From positions 37,949,824 through 38,013,823 of the forward strand of contig CM038725.1 of assembly GCA_021613375.1 (NCBI GenBank): a stretch of 64,000 nt of DNA, read 5' to 3'. The position numbers and the translations under genes were made by a program. The notes below the pieces were generated by a model. It did not search any database, was not told where the DNA came from, and was given only the letters and a program-made list of their open reading frames with translations. Within the stretch, counting starts at the first letter, position 1; each line of letters starts with the position of its first letter. This document shows, one piece after another, positions 43,772-59,235 of this stretch. The DNA is from Megaleporinus macrocephalus (taxonomy: Eukaryota > Chordata > Actinopteri > Characiformes > Anostomidae).

Positions 43772-44407
<636 letters not shown>

Positions 44408-46624
44408 ATCATTTTTAGCAGTAAATGTCTAAAGGCAATGGTGTTAGAAAAACAATTGTAGAAACAATCATGAAGCTCCACATTGAATGATGAGGCTCTT
44501 GGCTTTTTGCTTTTTTGTCTTATGTCTGAACCTCACCAGTGACACTATCCTGCAATATAGTGGTTTTGATTTGTAATGCTGATTTAATGTGTATGCAATG
44601 TGTATATAAATACATATTATATAATTTATGTAATTTGCACGTAATTTGTATAAAGCTATAGCTGCTTTGACAAAATGTGGTAAATGGTGCTGAAGGTGCT
44701 TGTGGGTGCTCTCAACACCTCCACATTTTTTCCTTCTGCCTTTCTTTCTCTTTCTCCTCCCCTGCATGCACACCACAGATGATAAAAGCAACAAGGCAGC
44801 CAGAAATCCATGGATTTTTAATGGGAGCCAGTGACAGCAGGGAGCAGTGGTTTTACCCCAGATTCAACAGTGACACAGGGGAGCGATAACATATCCGAAA
44901 TGATGTTCCCGCATCATATGGTTGACTGGTTCACGCTAAAGATTTGTTCTGCTGCATTAATGTAACAATGTAAGGATAGTCAAGTGCAACCGTGTGTGAT
45001 TTCCTGTGCTGTATTGAGTCTGTGTTTATACACAAAGATCTCATTAAAAAAACAAGATGTGGTAGAAGAAAGTGTCTTCTAATTCTGTAATTAGGACCAA
45101 AGCACTGAAACGTTTAATGAAGTGATTGATCAGTGGGTTTCTGGCAGTAGAGATTTCTGAAGGTTGAGGACTTCTTCAGCCAAGTTGTAGATATAATGTA
45201 TTTTATTTTTATTTAAGGCAATATTTTACTGGAACCAATCCCAGCATCATCAGATGAAGGCGGGGTACACCATGGACAGGTCGTCAGTCCATTGCATGGC
45301 TAACACACACTCACACCTACGGGCAATTTGTATATAGTTAAAATTACAATAAAACCTCTTGAATTTGAACTTATTATTAATGCATTTTAGTGCTTCTATA
45401 GTTTAATTACTATATTTTCTAGGAGAAGATAACATGGGGGGGGCTGTTGGAATAAAGAAAAAGAGAAAACTCTGTAAGCGAAACCTATTTTCTATATTGT
45501 CCATGGTCACTTAAGGAAAGAGTAGGTTTTATTCTCAGATGCAATGGGCAAAATCACATAATGAACAACAGGCCATTCTAAACCATCACAGTACATTAAC
45601 TTTATTCTTGTTCCTAAATTCTTGGTAGAATGACTCGTGCTTTTGTTTTGCTGTACAACCCACATTCTCTTTAGATTCAGTTCATGGATAGATGTCTGGA
45701 CATTATCCTTTAAAATGCAGTGGTGTCATTTAGAATTCATTGTTCATCCAATAATGGCAAGTCGCCCTGCCCAGATGCAGTAAAACAACCCAAAACCATG
45801 ATGCTACCACCAGCAAGCTTCAAACATGAGAAGATTTTTATGGCTTTATCCTTGCAACCCCACCATGCAGGTGGATTCATGAACCCTAACATTAGCCATA
45901 GTAACAGAGTTCTTTAGATGTTATCCTTATTCCTTTGTGACTTTGTGGAATATTACAGACCTTGCTCTTAGAGTGATCATTGTTGGTAGGCCAATTTTTT
46001 TAGGTTTTACTAATGTTCTACATTGTACAGTGTCTGTCCGACTGTGGATTGATGAATTGAATTCAAGCTATTTTTAGATGGTTTTACAACTGTTTCCAGC
46101 TTGATGAGCTTTAACCGCTTGCTTCCTGATGTCCTCAGAAATCTCCTTTGTTCATGCCATGATACACTGCATTGTGATTTGTGGAATCAAACACAGTCAC
46201 TATGAGTGTGCTGTTCAGCTGCTGGTGTCTTGACCAACAAGTATAATTTGTCACTGTTATTGGTTTTGCTAATCAGATGCAGACCCACTTTTCTATCACC
46301 AGATGCTGAACAGTGTTCATGTGCAAAGGTGGATGTATACAAGCTGTAATGTTTCAGCTAAAACCCACAGCAGGTGACAACTAGCTAAGTTTCTAATGCC
46401 TCTTGTACTTTTACACATGTGTAGTGTCAAGTTCTGCCCACCTGCATGACCTGCCTGTCCATTCCGTCCACTCTAATAGGTAATTCAGTTAACAGTAAAT
46501 TACCAGTACCTAGTGAGTAATGTCCAATGTCTATGGCTTCATTCACAAATTAGTTAAATATCACTCTCTATGTGCGAAATATTGCTATCAGGCTGATCCT
46601 GTTTTTTTGTTTTCTACATGAATG
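44408..46624. other. Intergenic DNA after ZNF gene F
   Basis: Holds a LINE 3'-end-like fragment (45235-45375, reverse) and a decayed Tc1-like fragment (45600-46350). No gene is supported elsewhere. Confidence 0.5.
45600..46350 (-). mobile_element. Decayed Tc1/mariner-like fragment
   Basis: Carries stretches typical of Tc1-family interiors in reverse ('aaaaccatgatgctaccacc', 'gatgtcctcagaaatctcc', 'ttgttcatgccatgataca'). The reading frame is gone and terminal repeats were not identified. Confidence 0.45.
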
Positions 46625-47479
46625 ACTGAGAAGATCTGCTTCATGTGTTCAAATTGACAATGGAGCAGATAGTCATGTACATGGAAGCACATCAGCTACA
46701 CCAACAATCACAAAGTCTCGATCTAAGGAAAATGTGTTTGATGTATTTGATGTATTTGCAACTAACTTGGTAAAAAATAAAACAGAGCAGTTTGTTTCTG
46801 ATTTAAAAAAATTATTACATACATAATTACTCTCAGAAAAAGACAAGAGAGTACTACCCAGCTAGTAAAACTGTATCGGCCGCATCCCACATGCCGGAAT
46901 AAAAATGCTTGGCCTGAATGGCATCGTAACATCGTAAGTAGTTCTGGCTCGAGTCTGGCAGACACGCAGAACAAATGACTCTGCCCCAGATTTGAGCCAG
47001 AGGTACACCATAAATCCCAGACTCTGCCCAGATTTAGCTCATTGTCAGTTCTAGCAATGGGCCAGAATAGCCTGTTTTAATCTTCAGATACGAGACTGTT
47101 CTTTTCTTAATTAAAAATGTACATTCAGTGTAAATGTGACAATCTTAAATTGGCAGGCCAGTTTTATTAAATTAAAAACAAGCAACACCATTCTCTAAAT
47201 CCATTTGCACTACCAAATACTACCAAATAATGACAGTTGACATCAATATCCAGATTCTTCTTTAGGAGACTACTGTTTTGTTGGTGTTGTTTTTTAAAGA
47301 CCAGTCTGCAAGCCTTTGCTGTGTTGTCACATTTTACTAATACTCCACCGTCCTCAACAATGTTGGCAACATCAACTTAATCTTTTTCTCTGGCAGCCAG
47401 GAGAAGGATTGATCTTTAGGACGTGCAGTGGAGTAAAAGAAGGATCTACAGTTTAGTCACCTCAATTGTTCTCCTTTTA

Positions 47480-48360
47480 AAATTCCATTCTATTCCACTC
47501 ACTAGCTACACATAACTAGTGAACTACATATAACCATTAAACTATCTCCCCCACACAAATCACTAGCTACATATGACTAGTAAACTACCACTCCCACACA
47601 AATCACTAGCTACATATGACTAGTAAACAACCTCCCCCACACAAATCACTACCTACATATAAATAGTAAACTACCTACACCCTAATACAAATCACTGGCT
47701 ACATATAACTAGTAAACTACCCCCCTCCCCCCCCCCCCCCCCCACACACACACAAATCACCAGCTACATATGACTAGTAAACAGCCTCCCCCACACAAAT
47801 CACTACCTACAAATAAATAGTAAACTACCTACACCCTAATACAAATCACTAGCTACATATAACTAGTAAACTACCCCCTCACACAAATTACTAGCTACAT
47901 ATAACTAGTAAACTACCCCCTCACACAAATTACTTCTACATATGACTAGTAAACAGCCTCCCCCACACAAATCACTACCTACAAATGAATAGTAAACTAC
48001 CTACACCCTAATACAAATCACTAGCTACATATAGCTAGTAAACTACTTCTCTCCACACACAAATCACTAGTTACATATAACTAGTAAACTACCCCCCCAA
48101 TCACACAAACCACTAGCTACATATAACTAGTAAACTACCCCCTCACACAAATTACTTCTACATATAACTAGTAAACTTCCCCCACCAAATCACTAGCTAC
48201 ATATAACTAGTAAACAAACCCTAAACAAAAATCACTAGCTACACATAACTAGTAAACTACCTCCCCCACCACACTAATCACTAGATACTTTTAACTAGTA
48301 AACTACCTCCCCTACACACAAGTCACTAGCTACATATAACTAGTAAACTACCTCATGTGG
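47480..48360. repeat. Minisatellite, ~43-bp unit, about 20 copies, with higher-order pattern
   Basis: The unit reads 'atcactagctacatataact' then 'agtaaactacc' and a C-rich CACAC spacer. About twenty copies were counted. A three-unit block (spacers 'cagcctcccccacac', 'ctacctacaccctaatac', then 'actacccc') recurs three times, a higher-order repeat. A poly-C run interrupts one unit at about 47717-47742. Confidence 0.9.
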
Positions 48361-48535
48361 ACAAACTACGTATGCTATATTCTAGCTAGCTAGTTAGGAT
48401 AGCTAATGCTGTAATTTAAGTGTTTATGTGTTTTTGAGTGTTTTTTTACATGAACTGTCCCAAAACCCTCTAGGAATTACCCAGACTTTCTTGCTTACCC
48501 ACTACAGAACAGTGTGCATATAATTTAAACTTAAC

Positions 48536-48790
48536 AGGTCAGAATGGTTTGTTATAGTCTACCTTACCTACATCCAATATCTGAAATTAAAATAAGCAGG
48601 TCAGGATGGTTTGTTATAGTCTACCATACCTACATCCAATATCTGACATTAAAGTAAACAGGTCAGAATGGTTTGTTATAGTCTACCTTACCTACATCCA
48701 ATATCTAAAATTAAACTAATAGGTCAGAATGGTTTATCATACATGCTTATAATATCTGAAATTAAACTATACAGGTTAAAAAGGTTTGTT
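48536..48790. repeat. Minisatellite, 61-62-bp unit, about four copies
   Basis: Starts of 'aggtcagaatgg' at 48536, 48598, 48660 and 48721 give a 61-62-bp period. Later copies decay. The duplicate segment near 63200 has a single unit. Confidence 0.88.
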
Positions 48791-49632
48791 AAGTCTACCA
48801 TACCTACGTTTTTCATATCAGTACAGCGAGTAGTGTTTAGCGCTAGCTAGCTAAAGCAAACAGGTTTGCCTAGCTGCTAATTTTCATCATAAAAAAAAAT
48901 TACGTGCGGTCGTGAAATTTGATAGAAAAGCGTAGCGATATATTATCACTTTAACTGCATTTGAGCGACACCAAACACGTTATTGCTCTGGATACACAGA
49001 TATATGGTTACATTTAGTGAACATGTACTGAGGTAGTTCATACTGACTGTACTGAGCTGAATTCAGAGCTCGCGCTGGACCGAAGCAGAAAAGGGTCCAG
49101 TCGGGTCGTCTTCTTCTTCCCTGCTTTTTACTGCCGTTACCTCCAGGTTCCTCCTTCGTTCATTTATCCAATTAAATAATCTCATTCCCTAATATCTATA
49201 GTCATTAGAGAGATTATTTCAGGTTAAAATATAAACACATTATTCAATAATCACATACTTATCATAGTTATCAGACTGCATCATATATTTATTTCACAGA
49301 TTTATGTGTATAACTGTATATTTTATATTTAACTATACTGTTAACTGTATATAATAATGGCTAGACTGTTACTATTACACTATGCCTATTATATTATACA
49401 TCATGTATACAGTCTTTACATAAAAATAGTGCTGCTGCTTTTTATTGCATATTTGCACTGCTGACTGGATAATTGTGTATTTGCACTACCGAAGCCTACA
49501 CTGTTTACACTGGTTAACTGCACTATTGTCATCACTCTCATATACACTCTATGGGAGTTTTTCTATTTCTATTTTGTATATTTTATTTATTTGATATGCT
49601 ATCTTTATTACTCTGCACATATTCAGTTTACA

Positions 49633-49742
49633 GGTGTGTGTGTGTGTGTGTAGGAGGATGGTTAGGTTGGGTGTGTGTGTGTGTGTGTAGGAGGATGGTT
49701 AGGTTGGGTGGGTGTGTGTGTGTGTAGGAGGATGGTTAGGTT

Positions 49743-49780
<38 letters not shown>

Positions 49781-49800
49781 GAGGACGGTTAGGTTGGGTG
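49633..49800. repeat. G-rich minisatellite with (GT)n
   Basis: Four copies of 'taggaggatggttaggttgg' separated by (GT)n runs of different length. The motif has closely spaced GG runs on the plus strand. Confidence 0.9.
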
Positions 49801-50879
49801 TGTTACTTCCGTAATGTCAGTTATCGTGCACTGTGAGCTACTGTAACCAAAAACTAATTCCTTATATGTGTGAGCATACTTGACCAATAAGTAACTGATT
49901 TGCATGTGTTTGTTTAACAAGGTTCTTCTTCTTCTTCTTTTCTAAAGGGGACTTTTATTTTTAATATAAACCCTACAGGAATAGGTTTGTGGCTGCCATT
50001 GTGAGGATTTTTTTATTGTACAAAGAACATGCATACATACAAAAGGGTGCAATTTACATACAAAAAGGCACAATTTCAAAGAGTACTGCGAGTAAAGAAA
50101 AAAATAAGGATGAGTGAAACCAAAGAAGATTCGGTTTTTGGCTTTGGACTGGTGCTTTGGCTTTCTGTGTCTATAGAAAAGATACTGAATTAACTTCACC
50201 AGCAGTGTCAGAATTTAAGTAACTGTGGAAAGGAAAAAACAGTTGTTACAACCACTACATCACCGTGCCACCCTTCCTGACATTAATGAGAGAATTATCT
50301 TGGCACCAGTTCTCCAGGTGTTTACTCTCATCATTAAAATGTCCAAATCTCGCAGGACCTGCACCATCAAAAGCATCACGGTGAAACATCACAGCTTGGT
50401 TTGAATATAGCACCAGGACAGCAAGACAAATTGATTTTAAAGGCACCTTACCACTAATATGTGACCCATGCTAAGGCTGACCCATGCTGAGGCCAACCCA
50501 TGCTCAGACAAACCATGAGTCCTATTCCAAAGAAACTGATTACAAGTAGCATTGAGCTTAAGGTTGAAAATTATTTTTTACTGTTTCATATTTACACATT
50601 TCAGACAGCAGAGTCCAATGACCCAATGTCTTGCCAAAAACAAAGAAATTCCGTTGTTCAAACTCCTCAATTTGAACCTTTGAGACCAAACAAAGGCAAA
50701 TTTAAATGCAATTATTTTGGAACAGGAAATAAACAAAGTACCCAAATTGAAAGGAACAAAGAAATATGATTCAGGTGAAGTACAGGTCCTCACTGCACCC
50801 AGAAAATTAATAATGAAGCATTCCAACACAGATAGAAGAGGAATCCGATGGTGTGTAACTCACAGTTTTGTGTGAGAAG
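49801..50879. other. Interval downstream of pseudogene G
   Basis: AT-rich with several chance open frames (for example 49942-50199 and 50255-50446). No gene, repeat ends or RNA recognised. Confidence 0.45.
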
Positions 50880-51536
<657 letters not shown>

Positions 51537-51789
51537 TCAGTGGCTTTACTTTCCTCTATGTGGAATCACTTCCGTTTACATGTGTAAGCTGCAGAGACTT
51601 GAAACAGGACATCAGTCATTTCTGGAAGAAGAAAAAAAGGTCATGTACACTCAATTTAATTGTAGAAGCTGAAATGTGAAATTCTGAAGGTCTAGCTGCC
51701 TTGTGATTTATTCTCTGTTCCTACTGCAGCCTCCTTATCTAAATGGCGACTCTGTCTTTCCCGCTGTCGAAAGTACAAACCCATTCCAG

Positions 51790-52940
51790 AAAATTTGAAT
51801 ATCATGGAAAAGTGGATTAATTTCCATAATTCCATTCAAAAAGTTGAACTTTCATAGATTTCATAGATTCAGGGCCCACAATTTAAACGATTTCAAGTAT
51901 TTATTTACATAATTTACATAATTTGGGCTTCCAGCTCATAAACCAATGAAAACAAGAATTCAAAAAATTAGAATACTATGGAGAACTCTGCCCAAATTTG
52001 GCAGGACATAAATGTTTTAAATTCAGTGTGACATCTACTAAACTCAAAGCACCTGCACAGATTTCCCCAGGGGTCATTAAATTTCTTCAGTTTGGTTCAA
52101 TTGTCTTAGTGCGGTTCAATATGGGGAAGACTGCAGTCATAACTGGCCAAAAGACCATCATTGATACCCTCCATAGGATGGGTAAGCCACAAAAGTTCAT
52201 AGCTAAGGAGGCTGGCTGTTCACAGAGTACTGTGTCCAAGCACATCAATGGAAAGTCTAGTGGAAGGACAAAATGTGTCAGGAGAAGATGAACCAGCAAA
52301 AGAGATGACCGTGGGCTTCAGCAGATTATCAAAAGGAGAAGATTCAAGAATCTAGCAGAGATTCAGAAAGAGTGGAATGAGGCAGGAGTCACAGCTTCAA
52401 AAATCACCACGTTTAGACGCATCCGGGAGATGGGCTACAACTGTTGGGTTACTTGGGTCAAGCCATTTCTGAACCTGAACACTTGCTGAAGCCCATGCCA
52501 TCACAGTGCTTGACTGGCCAGCCAACTTGCCGGACCTAAACCCCATTGAGGAAAATGAGGTCCACCAGACCCAACAACAAAGAAGAGCTGACAGCAAGCA
52601 TCAATGAAATCTGGGCTTCCATAACTCCCAGGCATTGCCACAGGCTGATTGCCTCAATGCCACATCGCACAAAGGGATTCTCAACCAAGTATTAAAGATT
52701 GAAAGTGATCCTAATTTTTTTTTCTGCAAAAACTGAGTAGTTTGGGCTGATTTCTCCACAGTATTCAAATTTTTTTACTTCCTGTTTTCATGAGTTTTAT
52801 GAGTTGGAAGCCCAAATTATGTAAAAATAAACAAATAAATACTTGAAATCGTTTAAATTGTGAGCCCTGGATCTATAATATATGAATGTTTAACTTTTTG
52901 AATGTAATTATGGAAATTGATTAACATTTCCATCAGTTAG
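51790..52940 (+). mobile_element. Tc1-like element with internal deletions
   Basis: Long inverted ends: 51800-51905 and 52829-52935 share 'caatttaaacgatttcaagt' and 'ttcaaaaagtt'. A forward transposase relic begins MGKTAVITGQKTIIDTLHRM (52122) with a helix-turn-helix (KEAGCSQSTVSKHING), stops at 52291, and resumes in other frames with the LDWPANLPDLNPIEE-type C-terminal motif near 52510. The central DDE region is missing. It sits just upstream of pseudogene G, where that gene's first intron would be. Confidence 0.85.
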
Positions 52941-53979
52941 TGCTGCAGCCATACAGCGGCCAGAAATGGAGTCACTGTTCCAGCCAAAGATTTATGTGAT
53001 GGGGATCTGCTTGGTGGCGGAGGTGTCACCAACACTGAGCTTGAATGGGGCCCAATTTTGTAATCACTAAAGTAAGGCTGGAGTACGTCTCTCTCACTGG
53101 ATTCGGAAGGGAGGGGTAATTTTTTACCTTCATGCTCAACATCCAAATTTACTTCCAAGGAAAGGACCATGAATTTGAGGGTGAACTCTGTGGGTCCTGG
53201 CTTGGTAGGCCTCAGAAGCAGGAGGCTCCAGTAAGAGAACAGGGCTCAGAGATACCTTTAATGATTACTTTGGTAGTACTCAGCATAAAACATTTAGCAA
53301 TACACATATAGCATTGCGCGCACACGGTGTCAGTGCTTTATTTGACTGGTGTTGTGTGTCCAGTAAGTTTTGCAAAGGAGTATTTTTGTACTTTATCCCT
53401 CAGAACCAACACATAAGTCATTATCAGCAGTCCATATTTCTCATCACTCTTTATTCTGTTATTGTTAGCTAGGAGTGACCATCTGATGGTTTATTTTAAA
53501 TTATCAGGCTAATGTTGCAGGTGGTCTGTTTACTGTTTATAAAGGACTGAGAGAAGCTGTAGCTGCTCTGCTCTTGGTTAGCCTGTTTTTTTAAGATATT
53601 TTGGTGTCTTTCTAGTCAAAGTGTTGCTGATTTGGGATTGACAGTCCGAAATTACTTTAAAATCTAGGTTGTTTATGAGCTGTTCTCATTTGGGTGCTCA
53701 GCGCCCGTAAACCTCTACTAAGCCTATAATCGCCCGTGGTCCTAACAGATGACATAGCTAACCCATCATCAGCATTTTAACACAGACGACACAAATATTG
53801 CTCATTACAGAACTAGAATCAGTGATAAACTTACTTTGCTCAGACGGACACACACAAATTAGGAACAGCAGTCAAAGCCACCAAACGAGAAAACGGCACT
53901 GCTTCAGCTCTGTTTACTGCACAAAGCAGCTACAGAAGGAAAAACTAAGCAGTGCTGAGCATTCACTGGGTTACCACTA

Positions 53980-53993
53980 GTGCCATCTACTGG
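53980..53993 (-). promoter_or_regulatory. CTCF-consensus match in intergenic DNA
   Basis: The reverse complement CCAGTAGATGGCAC fits CCASYAGRKGGCRS at all 14 positions. It lies between pseudogene G and gene H. Motif evidence only. Confidence 0.33.
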
Positions 53994-54229
53994 GTATTCC
54001 AGCAACTACAGCTTTCTGAATAGCCTAAAGCTGGGGTATTTCATTAGAATTCCAGACATCCCAAGTCTCCCGCATATACACAGCGGCTCCCTGATGCCCG
54101 CAAGTCAGTTCAAATCTCCCGTAATCTAGAACGAGCGGCCTAGAGCGCACACATACGCGCCCGCAGCCCACACAGACTTTTCCCCCAACGCGTGTGGGAG
54201 AGAGTGGGAGAGGGTGAGAAAGGCTGTTC

Positions 54230-54440
54230 ATGCCAAAGGTGTCAAAAGTATTCACATTCATTACTCAGGTAGAAGTATAGATACTAGGGTTTAAAATAAC
54301 TTCCGCAGAAGTTGAAGTATCAACTTAAGCTTTTTACTCCAGTAAAAGTGTAAAAGTACTGCTTTCAAAACTAGTAAGAGTAAAAAAGTAATTCCAAAAA
54401 AAATGCCATTAAGACCAAAAGCTTAGGCCGCACCACAGGG
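54230..54440 (+). repeat. Dispersed fish DNA repeat
   Basis: Recognised from 'caaaagtattcacattcatt', 'actcaggtagaagtatagat' and 'actccagtaaaagtgtaaaa', a repeat seen widely in teleosts. The boundaries are approximate. Confidence 0.5.
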
Positions 54441-54814
54441 TGCACTAGCACACCTCCCCAAAAACTCCATTCTTCTAAAAGCCATAACGACTATAATGTT
54501 ATATTAAAATGTTAATGTTGATAAATTTGGGATGCGCTAGGCTTCCTGTTTCAGCCACATATACACCCACTGAACATGAATGTAGTTTAGTACAATGTAA
54601 ATATATTAAAGAAGCATATCTGTGTACTACTGAGCATTCACATGTGTTTCATGGAGTGGAAGATATGATGACTAGTTGTCTATAAGTATTGTAATGAAGT
54701 CAAACTTTATCTGTTATCAATAATCTTTACTGGAATGTAAATGTACATGAATGAAAACAAGCAAAAAATGAAATAGCAGACCTGCCAACCTGGTAATTTT
54801 TACTGAGTTTAAAC

Positions 54815-54818
<4 letters not shown>

Positions 54819-54853
<35 letters not shown>
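54819..54853. repeat. (ATT)n microsatellite
   Basis: About eleven ATT units. Confidence 0.9.
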
Positions 54854-54854
<1 letters not shown>

Positions 54855-55383
54855 GAAAAATGGTTGAGTCAGTCTGGCATAGTTTAAATACACTGAGTGC
54901 ATCAAAGACCACCTAGTGTGTAAATCTCACATGTAATTAGAATATGGACATTGACATATCCACATGAAACCACTGAAGCACTGCAGTTACTGTGACTGGT
55001 ACTGGTGCGAGTGTATTAGACACTGCAGTGCTGGTGGAGCGTTTAAACACTGTGTTCAATCACTGGTCACTTTATTAGCAAGGTCCACCTTGTAGATGTA
55101 AAGTCAGACACTATAGCCCATCTCCTGATGCAGTTTCTGCTCCTTTATTCCTTTAATAGTGGTCACAGGATGCCACCCATAGGACAGTGCTGTTTGCTGG
55201 ATATTTTTGGTTGGTGAATTATTTTTAGCCCAGCAGTGACACTGAGGTGTTTAAACACTTCAGCAGAACTGCTGTGTCTGATTCACATATAATAAGGAAC
55301 AGTATGTTTTTATAAAGGGACAACAGATAGAATATCCATCATGCATTAATAGATATGAACAGCTTTAAATATACTAACAAAAA

Positions 55384-55406
55384 AATCTCTCTCTCTCTCT
55401 CTCTCC

Positions 55407-55445
<39 letters not shown>
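55384..55445. repeat. Compound (CT)n-(AT)n microsatellite
   Basis: A CT run followed directly by an AT run of about 18 units; a shorter TA run is at 55671-55690. Confidence 0.9.
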
Positions 55446-55452
<7 letters not shown>

Positions 55453-57902
55453 GGCGGCCGTACCAGGAGATTTAGGCAGAGGATGGACTATATGCAAAAT
55501 AAGCCTCTATACAAAAATAGGCTTTAATACAAACATTTTTATTCTTTAAAAATCATCTGAGACACTTAAATTTATTGTGAAATGGACAATATTGTTTGTG
55601 AATTGCATGAAAAATCGCATGAAATGAAATTCTAAAGTGATCCTAAACTTATGAGCAGTAGAGTGTGTGATATATATATATATATATATGCTAACAGACA
55701 CATACAGATACAATATACTAACTGATATAAACAGATATAAATATCTATTACCTATTCTTATAACCCCACCTATGTAGGTGAAGTCCGTGAAAAGTCCCCT
55801 CAACCAATGTTAGACATTCAGTATTCAGGAATCAGGAGACTTCAGCATTGACTCGGATAAACTTGGAATTTATTTATACATACATAAGGGTACAGCTCAA
55901 TCCATCAATCAGCATCAATCAGTTTTATTTACTGTCTTATTCAGGAGGAGCAGGTTAAGGTGGGGCTAAAGCGGATGTAGATAAGATAAATAAATGAAGA
56001 TGCAAGGTAGATACGGGGGTGATTGGTATCACCTTAATGGCAGAAGACAAACCGTCATTTCAATACAAGCAAGGGAGTGGGGTGATCAACTCTCTGGAGT
56101 AGGACGAGAGGGTGACAAATATCGCCTTTCTGCAACAAAAGCCCATTCACCAAGACTCTACAATAAACATGGTTAGTAACATATATTGAGAAAAAATTCT
56201 CTCAAATTTTCTTCCAATTCCTTTCAATATTTCCTCACAATTTTCTACACCAATATGTATTTAATAAGGTTAAAGACAAATCTACAGCCCAGTTCTCAGG
56301 TCAGAACATAGCTCTCTTGCTCTCGCGGAAGGAGGTTGCGTTTTTCCCGCTTGGCTTCTCCTGTTTTTGTGGTTGTTACTGCTATTGCCAAGAGACTCTT
56401 CACACTGCTCTTCAAAACAAAAAGCATGGATTTGATTACATGGCTTCAACGCAATTGACACCAGAGCAGTGACTTTTAATCGCAACATGGAATAGTTCTT
56501 GCATAGGATCTTGGCTTTGCAACATAGCATGGACAAATTGAGTGACCATGTGTCTGGACAATCAGAGTGACTTGCGCAAATTTGGCTAATGGCTTTGGCC
56601 AAGGCAAGCTGCTGATAATGGAAAACTCCTCCAGAAGACCCCTGTGACACTGTGGCAGAGGCGGGTTTGGCGAGTGTCGGATTAATGGCTGCATGCTGGA
56701 TGGCTGCTTGCTGCTTGTTTTTTTTGTGTCACACTTTCCCTCCCCCACTACCTCTTGCTAGTTATGTGTAATGTATTATATGTGCCTTTATGCAGAGCTT
56801 TTTTTTTGTTCCCACACTGTGCTCCTAAAGAGTGTACGTCTTTTTTTCCCTCTCCTTCCCCCCATGTATCCCTTTTATTTTTTTCTCTAATTCCCTGTCT
56901 TCCTGTCCTGTCTCCCCTCCCACCTCTTACCTTGACTTGTATGTACGGACAGGTTCATGGATAATTTCTTTCTTGATAATTTCGGTTCTTGTACTTGTAC
57001 TTGTGACTGTGTGACAATAAAGATCATTTCTTTCCTGAGTAAGATCTCTTCTCTCAGAGAACAAGTATAGATGCTGGGACATTGCAAGGTTCCAAATCAC
57101 AGTCTAGGCAGTCAAGCTCATTCTAATTTCACACTAGTTTGGTAAGAGCAGTCACCAGAGCTTGTTTAAAGTCTGTTCGTAATTAGTCGACCAGTTTTAC
57201 AAAATGTGGACCATCAGTTGTACAGTCAATATTTTTATTAATACCAGAGTGAGGAAGGTTCTCCTAAACTGTTCACAGAAATCTGCAGCTGGCTGTCATT
57301 TTCTCTGCCCGCAGTTGGTTATTTACCCCCAATCAGTAGTTCTATGACATTTATAGCTAATCTATTGACAGCATTCAAGCCTCCTTCCGTGTCCTGGCCT
57401 TTGTCACCCAAAGCACCTAACACCTTATTATTATTATTATTTATTATTATTATTATTGGGCTAGTTACACACCATGTGGAGTATCCTGTCAGTCCTCTGG
57501 GCCAGTTCCAGGTCATACATACATTGTTTCTCAAAGAATGTGGCAGTAAAGTGGAAAGGTACCAGAAACACTGCTATTTAGCCAAATATAAGTGTCATTA
57601 CCCACAGTCACTTCAACAGTAGGTCTACCAGAATAATCACAACCAATATCTGAAATCCATTCAGTGCTGCCATCTGAGTGAGGGGGTGGTCAGATTTGCT
57701 TTCCTAAGATGTTATCTGTGGATTAAATTGCCAGAAAAATACCATGAGAGAGAGTGCTGGAGGAGGTGATCTTGGCTAATCAACAGCGCTCTCCTACAAA
57801 GACTGTACCTACAGTAACCAGATGTCTGTTAGACATCTTTGTCAAGTTTGTAAAACCCATATAGGTGTATGTACAGATGTATCCAGTGTGACTGTGCTAG
57901 TA

Positions 57903-59225
<1,323 letters not shown>

Positions 59226-59235
59226 TCAATCATTT

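Larger units (their letters stand above)
46625..49170. repeat. Segmental duplication, copy 1 (partner 60700-63610)
   Basis: Three blocks align in order and orientation with the right end of the window: 46625-46800 with 60700-60930 (ZNF intron 1 sequence), 47090-47480 with 61855-62245, and 48465-49170 with 62930-63610. This copy has no ZNF exon 1: at 46805-47080 unrelated repeat-like DNA replaces it. Two minisatellites are expanded between the blocks. No coding gene is seen. Confidence 0.8.
52941..57902. other. Intergenic DNA between genes G and H
   Basis: No gene is supported. A CTCF-consensus match lies at 53980-53993. 54230-54440 is a dispersed fish repeat ('attactcaggtagaagtata'). 54960-55300 is another common repeat ('ggatatttttggttggtg'). 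Microsatellites lie at 54819-54853, 55384-55445, 55671-55690 and 57425-57460. 56870-57030 resembles a LINE 3' end ('gtgacaataaagatcatttc'); the reverse open frames at 56282-56748 could belong to such an element but are not recognised. Confidence 0.5.

Noticed and set aside
47480..48360. CRISPR-like array
   Set aside because: The units are diverged minisatellite repeats without unique spacers, in a vertebrate genome.
56282..56748. Reverse open frames as a LINE protein
   Set aside because: A LINE-like 3' end lies near 57014 but in the opposite orientation, and no reverse transcriptase or endonuclease motif is visible.
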